60,000 nucleotides of DNA, from contig NC_092577.1 in NCBI RefSeq assembly GCF_037975245.1, positions 3,433,501 to 3,493,500 on the forward strand, read 5' to 3'. Position 1 is the stretch's first letter. Every line of letters begins with the position of its first letter. Below the pieces are notes generated by a model. It was not told the origin of the DNA and did not search any database. It saw nothing but the letters and a program-made list of their open reading frames with translations. The translations under genes and the position numbers were made by a program. Positions 37,213-49,930 of the stretch are shown here, in pieces. Source of the stretch: Apostichopus japonicus (lineage: Eukaryota; Echinodermata; Holothuroidea; Aspidochirotida; Stichopodidae).

Positions 37213-38814
37213 CTAGATGTAAAAGAAATAGAGAGAAAGAGCTTTCATGTTTCTGGTAAGCTGCGAGGCATATCGTTAAAAGCCGCGTGTGTACAAAAAA
37301 AAAAAAACAGTGTAAAAAGACAACAGAAATGGTAATCCATTATAAGACTGGGCAAATAATTGTCAGACTAGAAGCGTTGTTTACACTGTATAATAAGTAG
37401 AAACTAAGAGAAAGGAGACTGACTTTACTGGGGGGGGGGGGGGCAGGGAAGAGGGCTGCCCAGACCTGGCAATATCACCCTCCTGGGAGCAGAACGTAGC
37501 CAGGAGAAATGGGGAAAAAATCCCTTCCCGGCGGCTAAACTGTTCCCCGGAAGAAGTCCACCGGGTTCCTAAACTTGGGGCACCCCTCCCTCTGAAAGAG
37601 CCGAAGCCTCCAGTCTCCCAGTTTGGAAAGTGTAGCTTATCTAAGGAGGAGTTAAAATTATTTTGAGCGTAATTTTGACTAATTAGATATACTTAAGATG
37701 GAGTTTTCGAATAAAGGAGAATAGTGTTTTTATATATATATATATATTTGTTTGTTATTGAACCATGTTGTTTTGTCTGTATATACGTTGATGACCTAGT
37801 GTAGGCTATTTGCGTTTAATATTACCTGCATTGATACTCATATGTCAGCAATGAACAAAACCCGCTAACCCCAGGGATTCAATCCTTGTTCATGTAATAA
37901 TTTCAAAATAAATAAACTCTTTTTGCTATATCTTTTATTTGTTTATTCCCCCTTGTACTTTAAACTCATTATTTGGTTTTATCCATGAGACTTTAACGTA
38001 CATAGCCACGTTTGAATTATCAGTAATTCTCATATACTTCTAATTAGTATACAATTCCAATGTTTTAGATTGTATGGGCATAAATAATTAGTATTTATTT
38101 TATTATTTTTTCTCTTATCAAACTCTTTAATTCCCTTTGAATTTATCCTTCCCTTATCTCTCTACCCCCGAAAAATTATCCCTCCCTTATCTCTCTACCA
38201 CCCCCTCCCCCACGCCATATATCACTCCAAAAAATCAAGGAAAAAACATTATTGACCATCAGTTTACGAATCGGAAATCTCTCTATTGTCCACACTAAAA
38301 CAGTAAAATAAGTCTGTCAATTGATTCTGGGTATAAATAATAATAACATATTTTATTACTTTATCTTTTATCTAATTCTTTAATTCCCTTTAAATTTATC
38401 CTTTCTTTATCTCTCTACCCCCCCCCCACCCCTGCGTCATCTGTCACTCAAAAACATAAAGGAAAACATTATTGACCATCAGTTTATGAATCGGAAACTT
38501 CTCTATTATCCAAACTTAACTGTAAAATAAGCCTGTCAAATTGATCCTCAATCTCGAGACATTTAACTTACATCCTGTTCTTAAGATGGTATCACTATAG
38601 ATACAATTAGATACTTAAGTTAAAGTATACCAAGTATGCATAAGTACTGGCAGCACGTATGTAAACGGAAGCTATTTAATGGTCAATGAAAAGTTGAAGA
38701 AGCAATTTCAAAAGACGAAAGAGAGAAAGAAAAAAAAAGATGCAGAGATTTTTTTTAACCCTTAACACGTAAACGATATATCAAACAGATGCTGAGGTTA
38801 GCAATTTGTATATC

Positions 38815-38925
<111 letters not shown>

Positions 38926-40482
38926 ATTATAATAATGTTAGAAAAAAGCAGAGTAAAGATATGACTCATAATTAACCAAATATGGAGTATCGTTTAGAAT
39001 ATATATTTATTTTCCGGGACCTTCGTCTAGACCTTCGTGAACAATACTTGGCATTCGATGGAAAAGTATACGTAACACAATGAAAGTATGACGCTAGTTA
39101 AGTGTAAGTGGCATTGATGGAATTAGATCAAATAAACCATGACTATACAGGAAGCGAATTAAGGAGCAAAGAACGGATTATATATGTTACCTACTTTTTA
39201 ATATTTTTGTTCCTGAAATTATTATCAAGACAATGTCAATTCTGTATTGAATTTTATCAAACTTTAATTAAAATTATTTATTGGATTAATATTAATAGAA
39301 ATAAACACTTTTCAATAAATGTAATGCGCATCAGTTTCTTGTTTATTTAATTTGTTTCATTCAAAGATTTCGTTTCGAAATAATTCTTTACCAATGAAAT
39401 GATTCTTTACATTTTCTACGTCTAATATTTATAGTTATCGGTGAAGGAAAAAAAAAAGAGTTATTTCCTTATTTCGGCAACAGAGCAAATAATGTTTATT
39501 TAGTGATTATATTTAAGCATTCAAGAAATGTGTTTGTCATGTCTTTCGTTTCAACCTAGTGAAGGCTACTTTAGGACGGAATCCGGTGCAGTCCACAAAC
39601 TTAATTACGTTTCTAGCGTAACCTATTAAAAAAGGAAATATAGGTTAGGTTGCATTTGCACGGAATGTCTTAATATGATGGAGTTACTTTTAAAGATTTC
39701 CTAAACGCATGAAAAGATTCAATAGGACAATCAACATATTGATGTCCAAAAAAATAGGAAAGAAAAAATCATCGGGCTTAAGGATACCTTTAAGATATCG
39801 CCTGAAACAACAATAAACCAAGACAAGGACAGTCACGTGACGCGACAGATCAGTGTAGTGTGAACGGTTCACTCGATTATTTTCTCAGGAGATTAAATAA
39901 AAAGTGGTTCGTTGAGGTTGGATCATAAACAAGGCATATATAGTTGCGTCACTTGGATTCGTGTTGACGCCCTGGTAGTTTGCAAGTAATAAACTCAAAT
40001 AGCCGTTTGACTAGCTCTATATATAAACAAAGTGAAAATCAATACCGTAGTGACGTCAACCTGTTACGCAAAACCTTTTTTGTTTCTGACAGAAGGATTT
40101 TAGTGTACCCGAAGCATGTGTATTAAACATTTGTTGTTAGGCGGACCACACTGCCGTTGAGAAATAATATCCAACACTTAATCAGGTGAAACGCATAGCA
40201 TCACAATGTCAAATATGAAATATATTGAAAAATAGAATTCGATAGGCGTAAGAGTCACGTTATGTTGTTGACAAATATTTCAAGACTGGTGATAACACTC
40301 ACTGGTACTTTTCCGGCACGTGATATAACGGAAACCCAATCAAAATTCTGTATTCAGTAGTTAATCCTTCAGTACCAAGGCACACACCCATGCAATCAAC
40401 AAATCCTGCTGTCTTAATTTGGGTTTGCCTATTGTTAGGAAGTTCACAAGTTCATGAGTTTGTAAACATGTTTAATAAGTTA

Positions 40483-40757
40483 AAAAGCCATATTGCGCAA
40501 GAGCATCACGCACCTGGCTCATGCACCCATTGTTTTGCATCTGTGGAATCTAAGCATCAGAACAAAAGCCATATTGCGCAAGAGCATCACGCACCTGGCT
40601 CATGCACCCATTGCACTCATTGTATTGCATCTGTGGAATCTTAGAATTAGAACAAAAGCCATATTGCGCAAGAGCATCACGCACCTGGCCCATGCACCCA
40701 TTGTTTTGCATCTGTGGAATCTTAGCATCAGAACAAAAGCCATATTGCGCAAGATCC
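40483..40757 (+). repeat. 81-bp minisatellite, 3.2 units
   Basis: The motif AGCCATATTGCGCAAGAGCA recurs at 40486, 40567, 40657 and 40738, spacings 81, 90 and 81 bp; the 90-bp unit has a 9-bp internal duplication (CATTGCACT). All lengths are multiples of three. The last partial unit is cut by the element at 40769. Confidence 0.93.
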
Positions 40758-40768
40758 GGTAACGGCCC

Positions 40769-41677
40769 GCGAAATTATTTTTCCCACTTCGACGCGGCCA
40801 CATGGGCGTGGCTTATGAATACGTCAGAGGCCGGCAAGTTTGTGACTTCGACTTCGAGCTCTTACGTATATAGCTCTTTAATTATATACTCAGCTAATAT
40901 ACTCAGGCCCAATATACTCAGGCCTAAGACATGACTTCATGAGATCCATGATGATGTGCGACTGCTTCTCCCAGTCAATCGGGTCTTCTTGGAGCTCTTG
41001 AGGTAAATTCCATCACAAAATCAAACTGTGTTTGTTTATTAGATGTGTTATGAACCTCCCGTGTCAGGAAAAGTTTGGAAAAGAACCTCCCGTGACAGCA
41101 GGGTCTGGAAAAGTTATAAATGAACCTCCCGTGGTATTGATTATTACACTTCATATTACACCAGGTAGGCCCACTGACCTTTCAATGCTAAAAACCTACA
41201 AAGATACATGTATTGTATTGTGCCCCATATTGTTTTATCCATCATTCTAAATTATTTGTTCATTTATAAATGAACCCCCTTTTAAACTGCAGTAAGGAGC
41301 CTACGTGCTTTCATCATTAGTTTACGTACGCTACTGGGTATTGTTACGGACTTGAAATATTCTACCCATTTTATTAAACAGTTGTCACTTGCGTCTGTAT
41401 TAACTATAACCAGGGAGCTGTTACTGTTAGAGTAGCAGCTCCCTGCTATAACTATGCCTAAATAGCAATGTCCCTCTGTACTATACTATTTATTACACTG
41501 GTACGTGTACTAGAATCCCTGACATGTAACTTAATTGAGAACTTTCAGCACCCAAACAAACACCCGAGAGATGTCACTGCATAGTCTGTGACGTAGACCA
41601 ATAAGCCGTAACAACGACCGATAGTCCACGCCCATTATGCTAATATGGCCGCGTCGAAGTGGGAAAAATAATTTCGC
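40769..41677. mobile_element. 909-bp non-autonomous DNA transposon, Mutator-like
   Basis: Perfect 32-bp terminal inverted repeats beginning GCGAAATTATTTTTCCCACT, flanked by a perfect 9-bp target duplication TAACGGCCC (40760-40768 and 41678-41686). 9-bp duplications are typical of Mutator-type transposases. The interior holds no transposase. It contains three GAACCTCCCGTG repeats (41050-41140) and a 35-bp miniature insertion at 41411. Confidence 0.9.
41411..41445. mobile_element. 35-bp miniature TIR insertion
   Basis: CAGGGAGCTGTTAC at 41411-41424 pairs with GTAGCAGCTCCCTG at 41432-41445 (one mismatch). The flanks CTATAAC (41404-41410 and 41446-41452) are identical. CAGGG ends are typical of hAT elements. 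Its right 17 bp are identical to the insertion at 54477-54500. Confidence 0.6.
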
Positions 41678-42111
41678 TAACGGCCCAGCTGACAGTATCA
41701 CCTGTGGAATCCTATTATTCAGAGCGAGAATCTTTATGCAGAGCCGTATGGTCGTTCTAACAGGATGATTTTAGTCACGCTGTATTGGCCTTATTATTCC
41801 TATCGTCGTGTGTCTCATCTTCCTCCTAAAAGTTTTTGGGCAGTTTCTGACACGGTTTCTTTTCTTTCACTTTCCAACCGTAAAACCTGCCCTATAGTTC
41901 ACCGGATTTGGACACTTTTGCTGAATGGTTTCTTTATTTTTCAACCGATAAAAGCTGCCGCCCATACTATACTTTCATTAGATTCGGACAATTCTGCTGA
42001 AAAGGACATTAAATTTTAATCTGTTAAACTGGCCGCCTACGTTCACGTAAAGAGAAACGAAATAATGTGAAATTATTCTCAAGGATAACAAAGTTCAAGT
42101 TTTGTTAAATT

Positions 42112-42114
<3 letters not shown>

Positions 42115-42189
<75 letters not shown>

Positions 42190-42190
42190 C
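42115..42190. repeat. (CA)n-(TA)n compound microsatellite
   Basis: CACACACA at 42122-42142 followed by two TA tracts separated by TTTATA. Confidence 0.95.
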
Positions 42191-42529
42191 CTTAATAGCA
42201 GTTTAAGACTCATGATCAAGTAGAGACTATAGCTATTACGGTGACACGCATATTCCATCAAGGCTTGAAAGATAAATGATGTTTTCACCTCTAATTGTCA
42301 CCAAGTGATGATCTCAATTCATTATTTTGCATGACTTCGTAAAATCTCTGGAAAGTTTAACGTTCCTTATTGAAATAGTAATTATACCCTTGACAATTCT
42401 TGGTATAAGCCAATCAGTTATACTTGAATCGATGCTGAAACTTAAGAAGACAATAAGTTATGTGATCAAGATGCTTCTGGGGAGTATACCACCAGACACA
42501 AACACACACATACACGCACACATGTTTGT

Positions 42530-42690
42530 ATTGCATTCAGACCGAGGACCCCATTGTATTTTCCATTGTTCAAATCCACGTACCCTAACCTAAACAATAC
42601 CCCATACAATAGAATTCTTCCGAGGACGTGGTGATTCTTTAGAAATCACAACCGAGGACCTGAAATTCTTTTTTTTTCACACGCACAATA
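42530..42690 (+). repeat. Dispersed repeat, copy A (inverse of copy B at 47145)
   Basis: Contains CAGACCGAGGACCCCATTG, AATACCCCATACAATAGAAT, CGAGGACGTGGTGATTCTTT and AACCGAGGACCTG. Its reverse complement matches 47150-47290 over about 140 bp with small indels. Three CCGAGGACC-type motifs recur inside. Both copies border CA/GT-rich tracts. Confidence 0.8.
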
Positions 42691-45600
42691 GCTAAGAATA
42701 CTCTCCACTTTTAGCTTGAAGAGAACACAAACAGATTGCCGATTGATATTTCGTGCGATGCATGACGGTAGAATAATAATAAACACACAAAAGACCTCTG
42801 AGGGTCACTGGAGATTGAATTTGTAATGGTGCTATTGGCTAATTTGGTTTATGCATCTTAATGCTATTGAGGTGATGTGAGTTTCTAATTAGCTATACTA
42901 TCTTATATAGCTATAATTTCACTCCGAGAATATGACAAGATAAACAAATGGAAAGTAAAAGATTTACAGTTCCTGCGTCACATTGATAATTTACCAAGGG
43001 CGGATCCAGGATTTAATTAAGTGGGTGGCATATGGGGGCGAGGGGGGGGGGGATGGAGTTGTTCAATGCTTTCGTTAAGCAGAAGACCCCCTTCACAAGA
43101 GGATAGAAATTTAGACTTCAAACTGCAAATTATACTCAGTCTGGTAATTAGGATTAACGTAAGGTTGTGTTATTCACTAATCTTGAACTTTTGTATAAAG
43201 TTGAAAATGACAGGCTATCTACACCCCGCCCCGCCCTTAGCCCCCCACACACACTCTTTTCGATCTGTGCCGTTTTGCATTCTGTAAACAGTGCCAGTCT
43301 TTTGCTAATGTGAATTTTTATAAAGTTTGCCTCAAAATGTGGCTTTTCGTATACATGATTTATACGTGTATTGTTCGTTCATATCGTCTCATGCCTTTAT
43401 TTTGTCCGCCCTTCAAACTCGCCATTTCATTTTTTTTATGATTCTCCAACCATCACAGATGATTAAAAAAATATTATAAAAGAAAAATATATATCCCCAT
43501 ATCTCACAGGAATTAATTAAGTTCTTATAAGGATATGGCAACCATTGGAGATATGATTTGATCTTTTCTCTGTTTTCTCTATCTTGTGAAACAGGCTATT
43601 ACATGGATTTTATCATCAGTTAGCATTTTATAACACATATTAAGGCAAACTCTCAAAAAAGGGTTTCTTTCATTCACTTATTGACTAAAGTAGCACTTCA
43701 TATTTCAATTTTGTAAATATCTTTGTTGTAGCTGAGGATTTTTTTAACATTCAAAAGCGTTGGCAAAAGTGTTAAAATTCAGTCCTCTTGCCGACCACCC
43801 CCCCCCCCCCCCACCACCACACACGCAAAAAATAAAAACGGTTTTTAAGGAGTTTCTTGACAAACAATGCATGTTTCTGATCACACCCACTCAAATGTGT
43901 GTTGAAAGCTTGGATTTAATTATCAAACTTTTGCAAATTGTCGAAATTTTCTGCTCACTCATGCAATAAGCTTTAATTAAAAATTACTTTCGAATCGCCT
44001 CAGCTCTTCACTTTATTTGGTCAAGACAGCATATTCTTTGAGCAAAAGTAGCCCAAACGAAAGACTAGTTTATAACTAAATGTAGCGTGTACAGAAATAT
44101 TTGAAACGGAATTTTCTCCTCTCTTTTTTATTACTTAAAGGCACTGTACACAATAACTCTGGATTTAGACTCAAACTACGTTACTTTAAACTGAAGAAGA
44201 TTGTTTTGAAAATACTTCGCCTTTAAGAAACCACTGTTAATATTAATACGGAACACGTAATTGCAATTATAAGACCGTAAGAGCATATAAAACTTAAAAA
44301 GATTCTCTACTCTCGAGTAAAATATGGGACGTGTAATATATTCCATTCTTCAAAATAAATGTTCCTTCGTGTCAATCCTTGTTAATTTAGTCTTATTCCG
44401 GTCTGGTTTTTTAAAATGGTAAAATGGTAAAAAAAAAAAACAGACTAAGAGAAGAAATAAAAACCAAAATGAAGTAACGGAGTGTAAAAAAGAAAATGTT
44501 ATATATTGCAAGGTTATTTGTCCTATCCTAGTTTAAAAAGAAACTAAGAGCTATTACGTTAATGTACATTTTAATAGGACAATGAAAGTGTTTTTTTGCA
44601 GCAAATTGAGAAAAGCTTTCAGATTCTGCCGAAATTCTGTCACTTTTAACCAATGTGTTTGAATGACTGCTTTTCCGTCATTTTTCACTCGATTAGGCTG
44701 TCAGTGGTTTGTGTGGGTTAACTTTTCTTATATGCGATCATGTTTTATAAATTTGAAGGTCATTTGAGGTCACGAGATGTCGTTTTCAGAAACGGTAAAC
44801 AACCTCCTAGAGTGTTTGTACAAATCTGCTGAAATATTGTGGGTATATAACACTTGAATGGTGGTGAACCAAAGTTGTTCCGGGAAAATATTTTTTGTCG
44901 TCATGTGAGGGTCCAAAACAGGGCTTTCTGTAGAGGTTTCAGTTATGATGAAATGTAAGCCACAGATCATATGCAATGATCATGAAAAATTGTTTTTCAA
45001 TTTTTTAGCATCCATGACTCTGTAGTATGTGTTTTGATGTGAGTAGCAAAATGTCTTCCACCCGTGGGAGTCTTGATCAAGTCAAATATTGACTTGTTAT
45101 TCAGGCTTACTTTCTAGTTCGATGTCATTTCTCTGTAATAGGTCTACTTAAACAGATTTGCAATTTGCAATATTCCACAGTTTATATGTATAATACGACA
45201 TATGAGAATGACCTATGTTGTTGGAGCCGATTTCTGCTCTTTAACGTTTCTTTGTGGTACGTCGATTTTATTGCAAGTTGCATGTCGTTCTATTATCGTA
45301 TGGATGCACTTTTCGAGAGCAATTTTGGGTCAGCACAATTCAAACGTGATATCCACAACATTTTAGCAGAGGAATACATTTTTATGATTTCGTGTTATTA
45401 TTGCATGAATGAAAACTACAAATTGCATATACTAGACAGCTCTTTGTTGTGCAATGGAGCATGATATATCCTTAGTAATAAGTGCAACGATCTATTGCAT
45501 AAAATACGTTCGTGACAGTGTTTCCACTTACTAACATTGTACAAACCATGTCTGCTAAAAAGGAGCATAAGTCAAGGATATAAACATATATATATCTTAA

Positions 45601-47144
45601 AGTAACGGTTGCTATTGTTTCTGTGTAACGCAAGGAGAGGAATGCTGCTAATATAGATAAAGCATTACATTACTGCATTAATAATATAAATGTTTCTATC
45701 GCTGAGAGGTTTATTATTTCAACAAAGCAACATGTTGAGGTTTGAGGATTTCGAGAGGGGATCGCTGTAGAAATAACTAGGAGGATGTGATTGGCGTGGT
45801 TACGGCAGCGTTGTTTAACCCGGGGTGCACACATCTTCTCGGGGAGAAAGTTAGTCGGCTGGGGGTTTTGAAGTTGTAAAAATAAGCAATAACTTTTTGA
45901 AAGAGTAACATCATTAAGTTACAACTTTTCAAATTAACAACTTATAATTGGTAAATTTATAGTTTAATCTAGTTGATTCGTTAAGTAAGATCGGACACTG
46001 ATGCGCGACATTCAGTAAAGCACATGCGTGTCCCCTACATTGCACCAAATAGCGTTGGCTCTCCAGGACGGCCGTTTGGACCCCCACCCCTAATGAGCAA
46101 AACGTTCATTCACAGATGATAAAGGGCTGAAAACGTTTGTGTGATGTTACCTAGGGAACAAATACGTGTAGGGCACTGTGCTGTCACTGGGGTGGGGGGG
46201 GGGGACTATTTTCAATCCGCGCACTTGCGTGTGACAAGTTTCCATGGATGAGTGAGGGATTATCTGTAGTTGTAAATTCGTGTGAGCATGGGAGTTATCC
46301 GTATAATAACTTCATGGTGTGAGAAGGCGTTGCTTAGTATTGATACAAGATGATAACATTTTCAATCTGTTTTCAACATGAATTTGATTCTCTCAATAAA
46401 TATACCACACCGACTTTTCATGTATGGTCTCTTTCGGCCGAATCATAAAATATGAATTTAATGATTTGATAATATTTGATAAATGTTAAAGACGTATAAA
46501 ATGTTTTGTTGACCTCCAAAGACTGCCCATAAAATTCACCAAAATCCAAAACAAATTTAGAGGCATTGTCGGTATTAATATTTACATTTAACATAGTAGG
46601 ACAGGACATGTGCTGCCGATAACTTGTTATCACCTTTTATTCTAGCTAATAACATAGTAACTCTTTTGAATGACTCTCTCAAAAGCTATATTTTACAAGT
46701 TTGAATGAAATGTCCCTTTCTTTACACACTAGTTTAGCTTTCCGACCTGTGCAGAATTGTTCCTTCTTCCTTCTATTTAATAACATCAAAAATAATTAAG
46801 AATTACGAAATATCATTTTAGTTTTTGCTTCTTTCATTACTCAACACCTTTCAATATCTCTTTTCCAGCCAAAACACCAATAATCTAATTTTTTTCTGTT
46901 TGATTTTGCGTTGGCTTTTTAATATATATTCATTGATAAGCATTCCCCTTTCATGAACCGACATATAAGAATTCACAATGAAGGATAAAATGCATGTTTC
47001 GATTGGTTTTTTTCCCTCTAATTTTGGTAACAAGATGTTGGAGAAGATGTTAACACAATATTAGTTAGTGGTTGCAGAATCAAGAAGAGTGTATTTGTGT
47101 GTGGGAGTGTGTGTGTCTACGTGCACTTGTATTGTATTCTGACT

Positions 47145-47370
47145 ACTGAGGACTTGAACAAATGAATTCCAGGTCCTCGGTTGTGATTTCTAAAGAATCA
47201 TCACGTCCTCGCGAGATTTCTGTTGTTATGGGGTATTGTTAAGGTAACGTAGATTTGAACAATGGGGTCCTCGGTCTGAATGTAAAATACAGCTGTGTGC
47301 TTGTGTGTGAATTTGTTTTGTATTCTGACTATACTGACGACTTGCAGAAATGAATTCCAACTCCTCAGAC
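47145..47370 (-). repeat. Dispersed repeat, copy B plus a partial tandem copy
   Basis: CCAGGTCCTCGGTTGTGATT, CTAAAGAATCATCACGTCCT and TTTGAACAATGGGGTCCTCG mirror copy A. From 47315 the motif TTGTATTCTGACTA and GAAATGAATTCCA starts again, so a second, shorter copy follows. Confidence 0.75.
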
Positions 47371-48243
47371 AAGATGGGAGGGCGGGAGGGGGGAGGGGGG
47401 GGGCGGGACGAGTGGGGTTAGGTGGAGTTGTTCGCTGTTCATATGTATTAGGAAGTGCAATATGTTACCAAAATGATCTTCGTGTCGTTGACCGTAGCCT
47501 GACGCAGACAAGAATTCTCTTAAAACCAACACTTGAGAATTAACTCAAATTTCATATTACTTCCATCAATAGAAATCATGCTAATTTATGGTGGTTGTTT
47601 TAATTGCGTATCGTAAGAAATTGTAACCTTATAAGGTAAAGACTTATGACATCAATAGTATATGTAATCGTATGACCAATTGTGATTAGTGTGTATACTC
47701 AACTTATGAACGGGAAAACTGACAAGGAAATCATTAGCATTTTATTCTCTTTTGATATTATTCTCTTTAGACTTGGGTTTTCGTACGTCCTTTATAGATA
47801 GGTCCAGCAATCGAAGTTTAGCGCATTGTCTAGTAAATCAAAACTGTTCATGGTACTGTTGAGGTCTAAGAATATAATATACAAACAATAAGAAAAAAAC
47901 ACGGTATATTTATGTCGTGCTTGCGTCAACTTTACATCAGAGAAATTTTCTTTGGTATAAGATGTTCCCCATATAATATATACCTATATTCATCTTTTTA
48001 CAGGGTACGACAACGTTTATAATGATTGAGAAAATGTGTTCGTAGACTACTAAGTACTAGTATCCATCACTCTTGGTGAGAAACAGTTTGCCTAATTTGG
48101 TCAAATGCAATTCTTTTTTACAGTAATACTCGGGGTGTGGGGTGGGGGGAGGGGGTTGGGGTTACTAAAATTTAAATTTGGGTTTCAATACCGATGACCG
48201 TTACAACTTATACTGTAAACCATGCGTTAAATATAATACTTAC

Positions 48244-48548
48244 GCTGTTATACATACGGTCCCGATTAAGTTGCATAACACTTTCTTGCCCTCAAAGAAA
48301 TAGCCATTCGTCATGATCCCAACCATACCAAACGAAGAGATGAAACAGGTCACGATAAAATCAGCGATTGCCAGATTAAAAACGAATACATTTGGCAGAG
48401 TTCGTAGCTTCTTATACGTCAAGACTGCACCAACAACCAGAGTGTTACCCACACATCCAATGACGCAGAGAGCTAATGTCCATATCATGAAAAAGATACT
48501 GATGGGCTCAGAGCGGGTATATGGACTGAAAAATTCCTCCTCAGACAT
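48244..48548 (-). CDS. Melatonin-receptor-like class A GPCR, coding exon 1 (N-terminus to TM3 start)
   Basis: Encodes residues 1-101 of a rhodopsin-family receptor: a short extracellular N-terminus, TM1 (about 17-42, with the GN of TM1 in CVGNTLVVGAV), an intracellular loop (KKLRTLPNVF), TM2 (about 53-75, with NLAIADF in place of NLAxAD) and the start of TM3 with the disulphide cysteine in CNLIGTV. The ATG at 48548 sits in the context TCACCATGT. The exon ends ACA-GC followed by the strong donor GTAAGT (48243-48238). Joining to exon 2 restores codon Ala102 and continues TM3 without a gap. The ligand cannot be assigned from sequence. Echinoderm genomes are known to carry expanded orphan sets of such receptors. 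Confidence 0.85.
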
Positions 48549-49029
48549 GGTGAATTCCTTTCAGTAACTTTTTCTTCAGATCTGGAAGTAAAGTCTCTGT
48601 GTCAGCAAAATTCCAATTGATAAATCAACGCGTGTTTAATTGTACATATTATTTAATAACATGATGTAAGGCACTATATAATTTAAAAGTTTGAGTTTTT
48701 TCTTAACATTTGGGGAAACTTTAATGTGTTAACTGAATTGTTTTTTATGCATCTATAGGATATGATCGCTTCTAACTGAATGCTATAATCTACATCTAAA
48801 TGTATTTATATGTCCAATGTTAATCACGAAATATACGTTGTCTTTCAGTAAAAGTACCGCACTAGGATAAAAAGACGAAAAGTAACAGATGATGCTTTGA
48901 CGAGTTTTTCATTCCAAATAAAGGAATGCCAAGGTTACTCTTATAACACATTAGTATGTTCTAGATATTAGCCGGAGGCTCAATTTCTACAATTGATTCC
49001 TTCAATTATTTCTGTAATATTCAACTTTT

Positions 49030-49930
49030 GTTTTTAGTTTCAGACAATACAAACAATAGAAATCTTTACAGTATTTCCTCGCAAAAGCTCAAAGTTCATC
49101 ACGATAATTCAATTTCTAAGGAAACCGTAATTTCCTCAAGAGATTTCACTGTCGCTCCTGAAACGGCAATTTTGCTCATGAAACCAATTTACTTGTCCTT
49201 CAGGAATTCTGCCTGTTTCTCACGAAACATCAATATCCAGTCACGAATATCATAACAAAACGTTTCCAAAAAACCCCCCTTAAATGTTGCTTACGAAACT
49301 TCGGCCTTAAGGAAACCCCAATGTCTCGTAAGAACCTTCACTGTTCAACACGAAAAATCGATGTCGCTTACGAAACGTCAGTTTCACTTACGGAACTTGA
49401 TCCTTATCATACGAAACCTTAATGTCGCGTGAGAGCCTTGATTGTTCAACAGGAAACATCGATGCCGCTGACGAAACGTATGTGTCACTTACGACACTTG
49501 ACTTGAGCCTCACGAAACCGCAATGTTGCATAAGAAACTTTACTCTCTCTCACGAAACATCGATGTCGCTGACGAAACGTCTGTGTCACTTACGACACTT
49601 GAGCCTCACGAAACCGCAATGTTGCATAAGAAGCGTTACTGTCCGTCACGAAGCATCGATGTCGCTGACGAAACGTCTGTGTCACTTACGACACTCGAGC
49701 CTCACGAAACCGCAATGTTGCATAAGAATCTTTACTGTCCCTTACGACATATCGATGTCGATTGCAAACCTAAGTATCAGTCAGGAACCCTAAGGGTCGG
49801 CAATGAAACAGTTAAATTTCACTCAACAAACGTTATTTAATGTCGAAACTAAATCTGTATTATGCGAAACCTAACTTTCGCTCACAAAACCGCATTGACA
49901 TTCACTGGAACGCTGTAAGAAATATAAATG
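49030..49930 (+). repeat. Decayed minisatellite built on ACGAAAC
   Basis: About 900 bp in which (A/C)CGAAAC recurs roughly every 22-26 bp. Towards the right, a ~96-bp higher-order unit is nearly identical in successive copies (ATCGATGTCGCTGACGAAAC, then TGTGTCACTTACGACACT, then CTCACGAAACCGCAATGTTG). Open frames through it are by-products of the period. Confidence 0.85.

Noticed and set aside
37190-37259. ATG at 37190 as the receptor start
   Set aside because: It lies inside TM3; the spliced model from 48548 gives a complete seven-helix protein in phase.
42997-43060. AGGGCGGATCCAGGATTT, resembling a transposon end
   Set aside because: No matching opposite end or target duplication was found nearby.
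45165-45464. 99-aa cysteine/aromatic-rich frame
   Set aside because: AT-rich composition, no motif, inside the GPCR intron; no support beyond being open.
49422-49840. Two overlapping repetitive protein frames
   Set aside because: Both arise from a minisatellite whose period keeps frames open; no start context, splice signal or domain.
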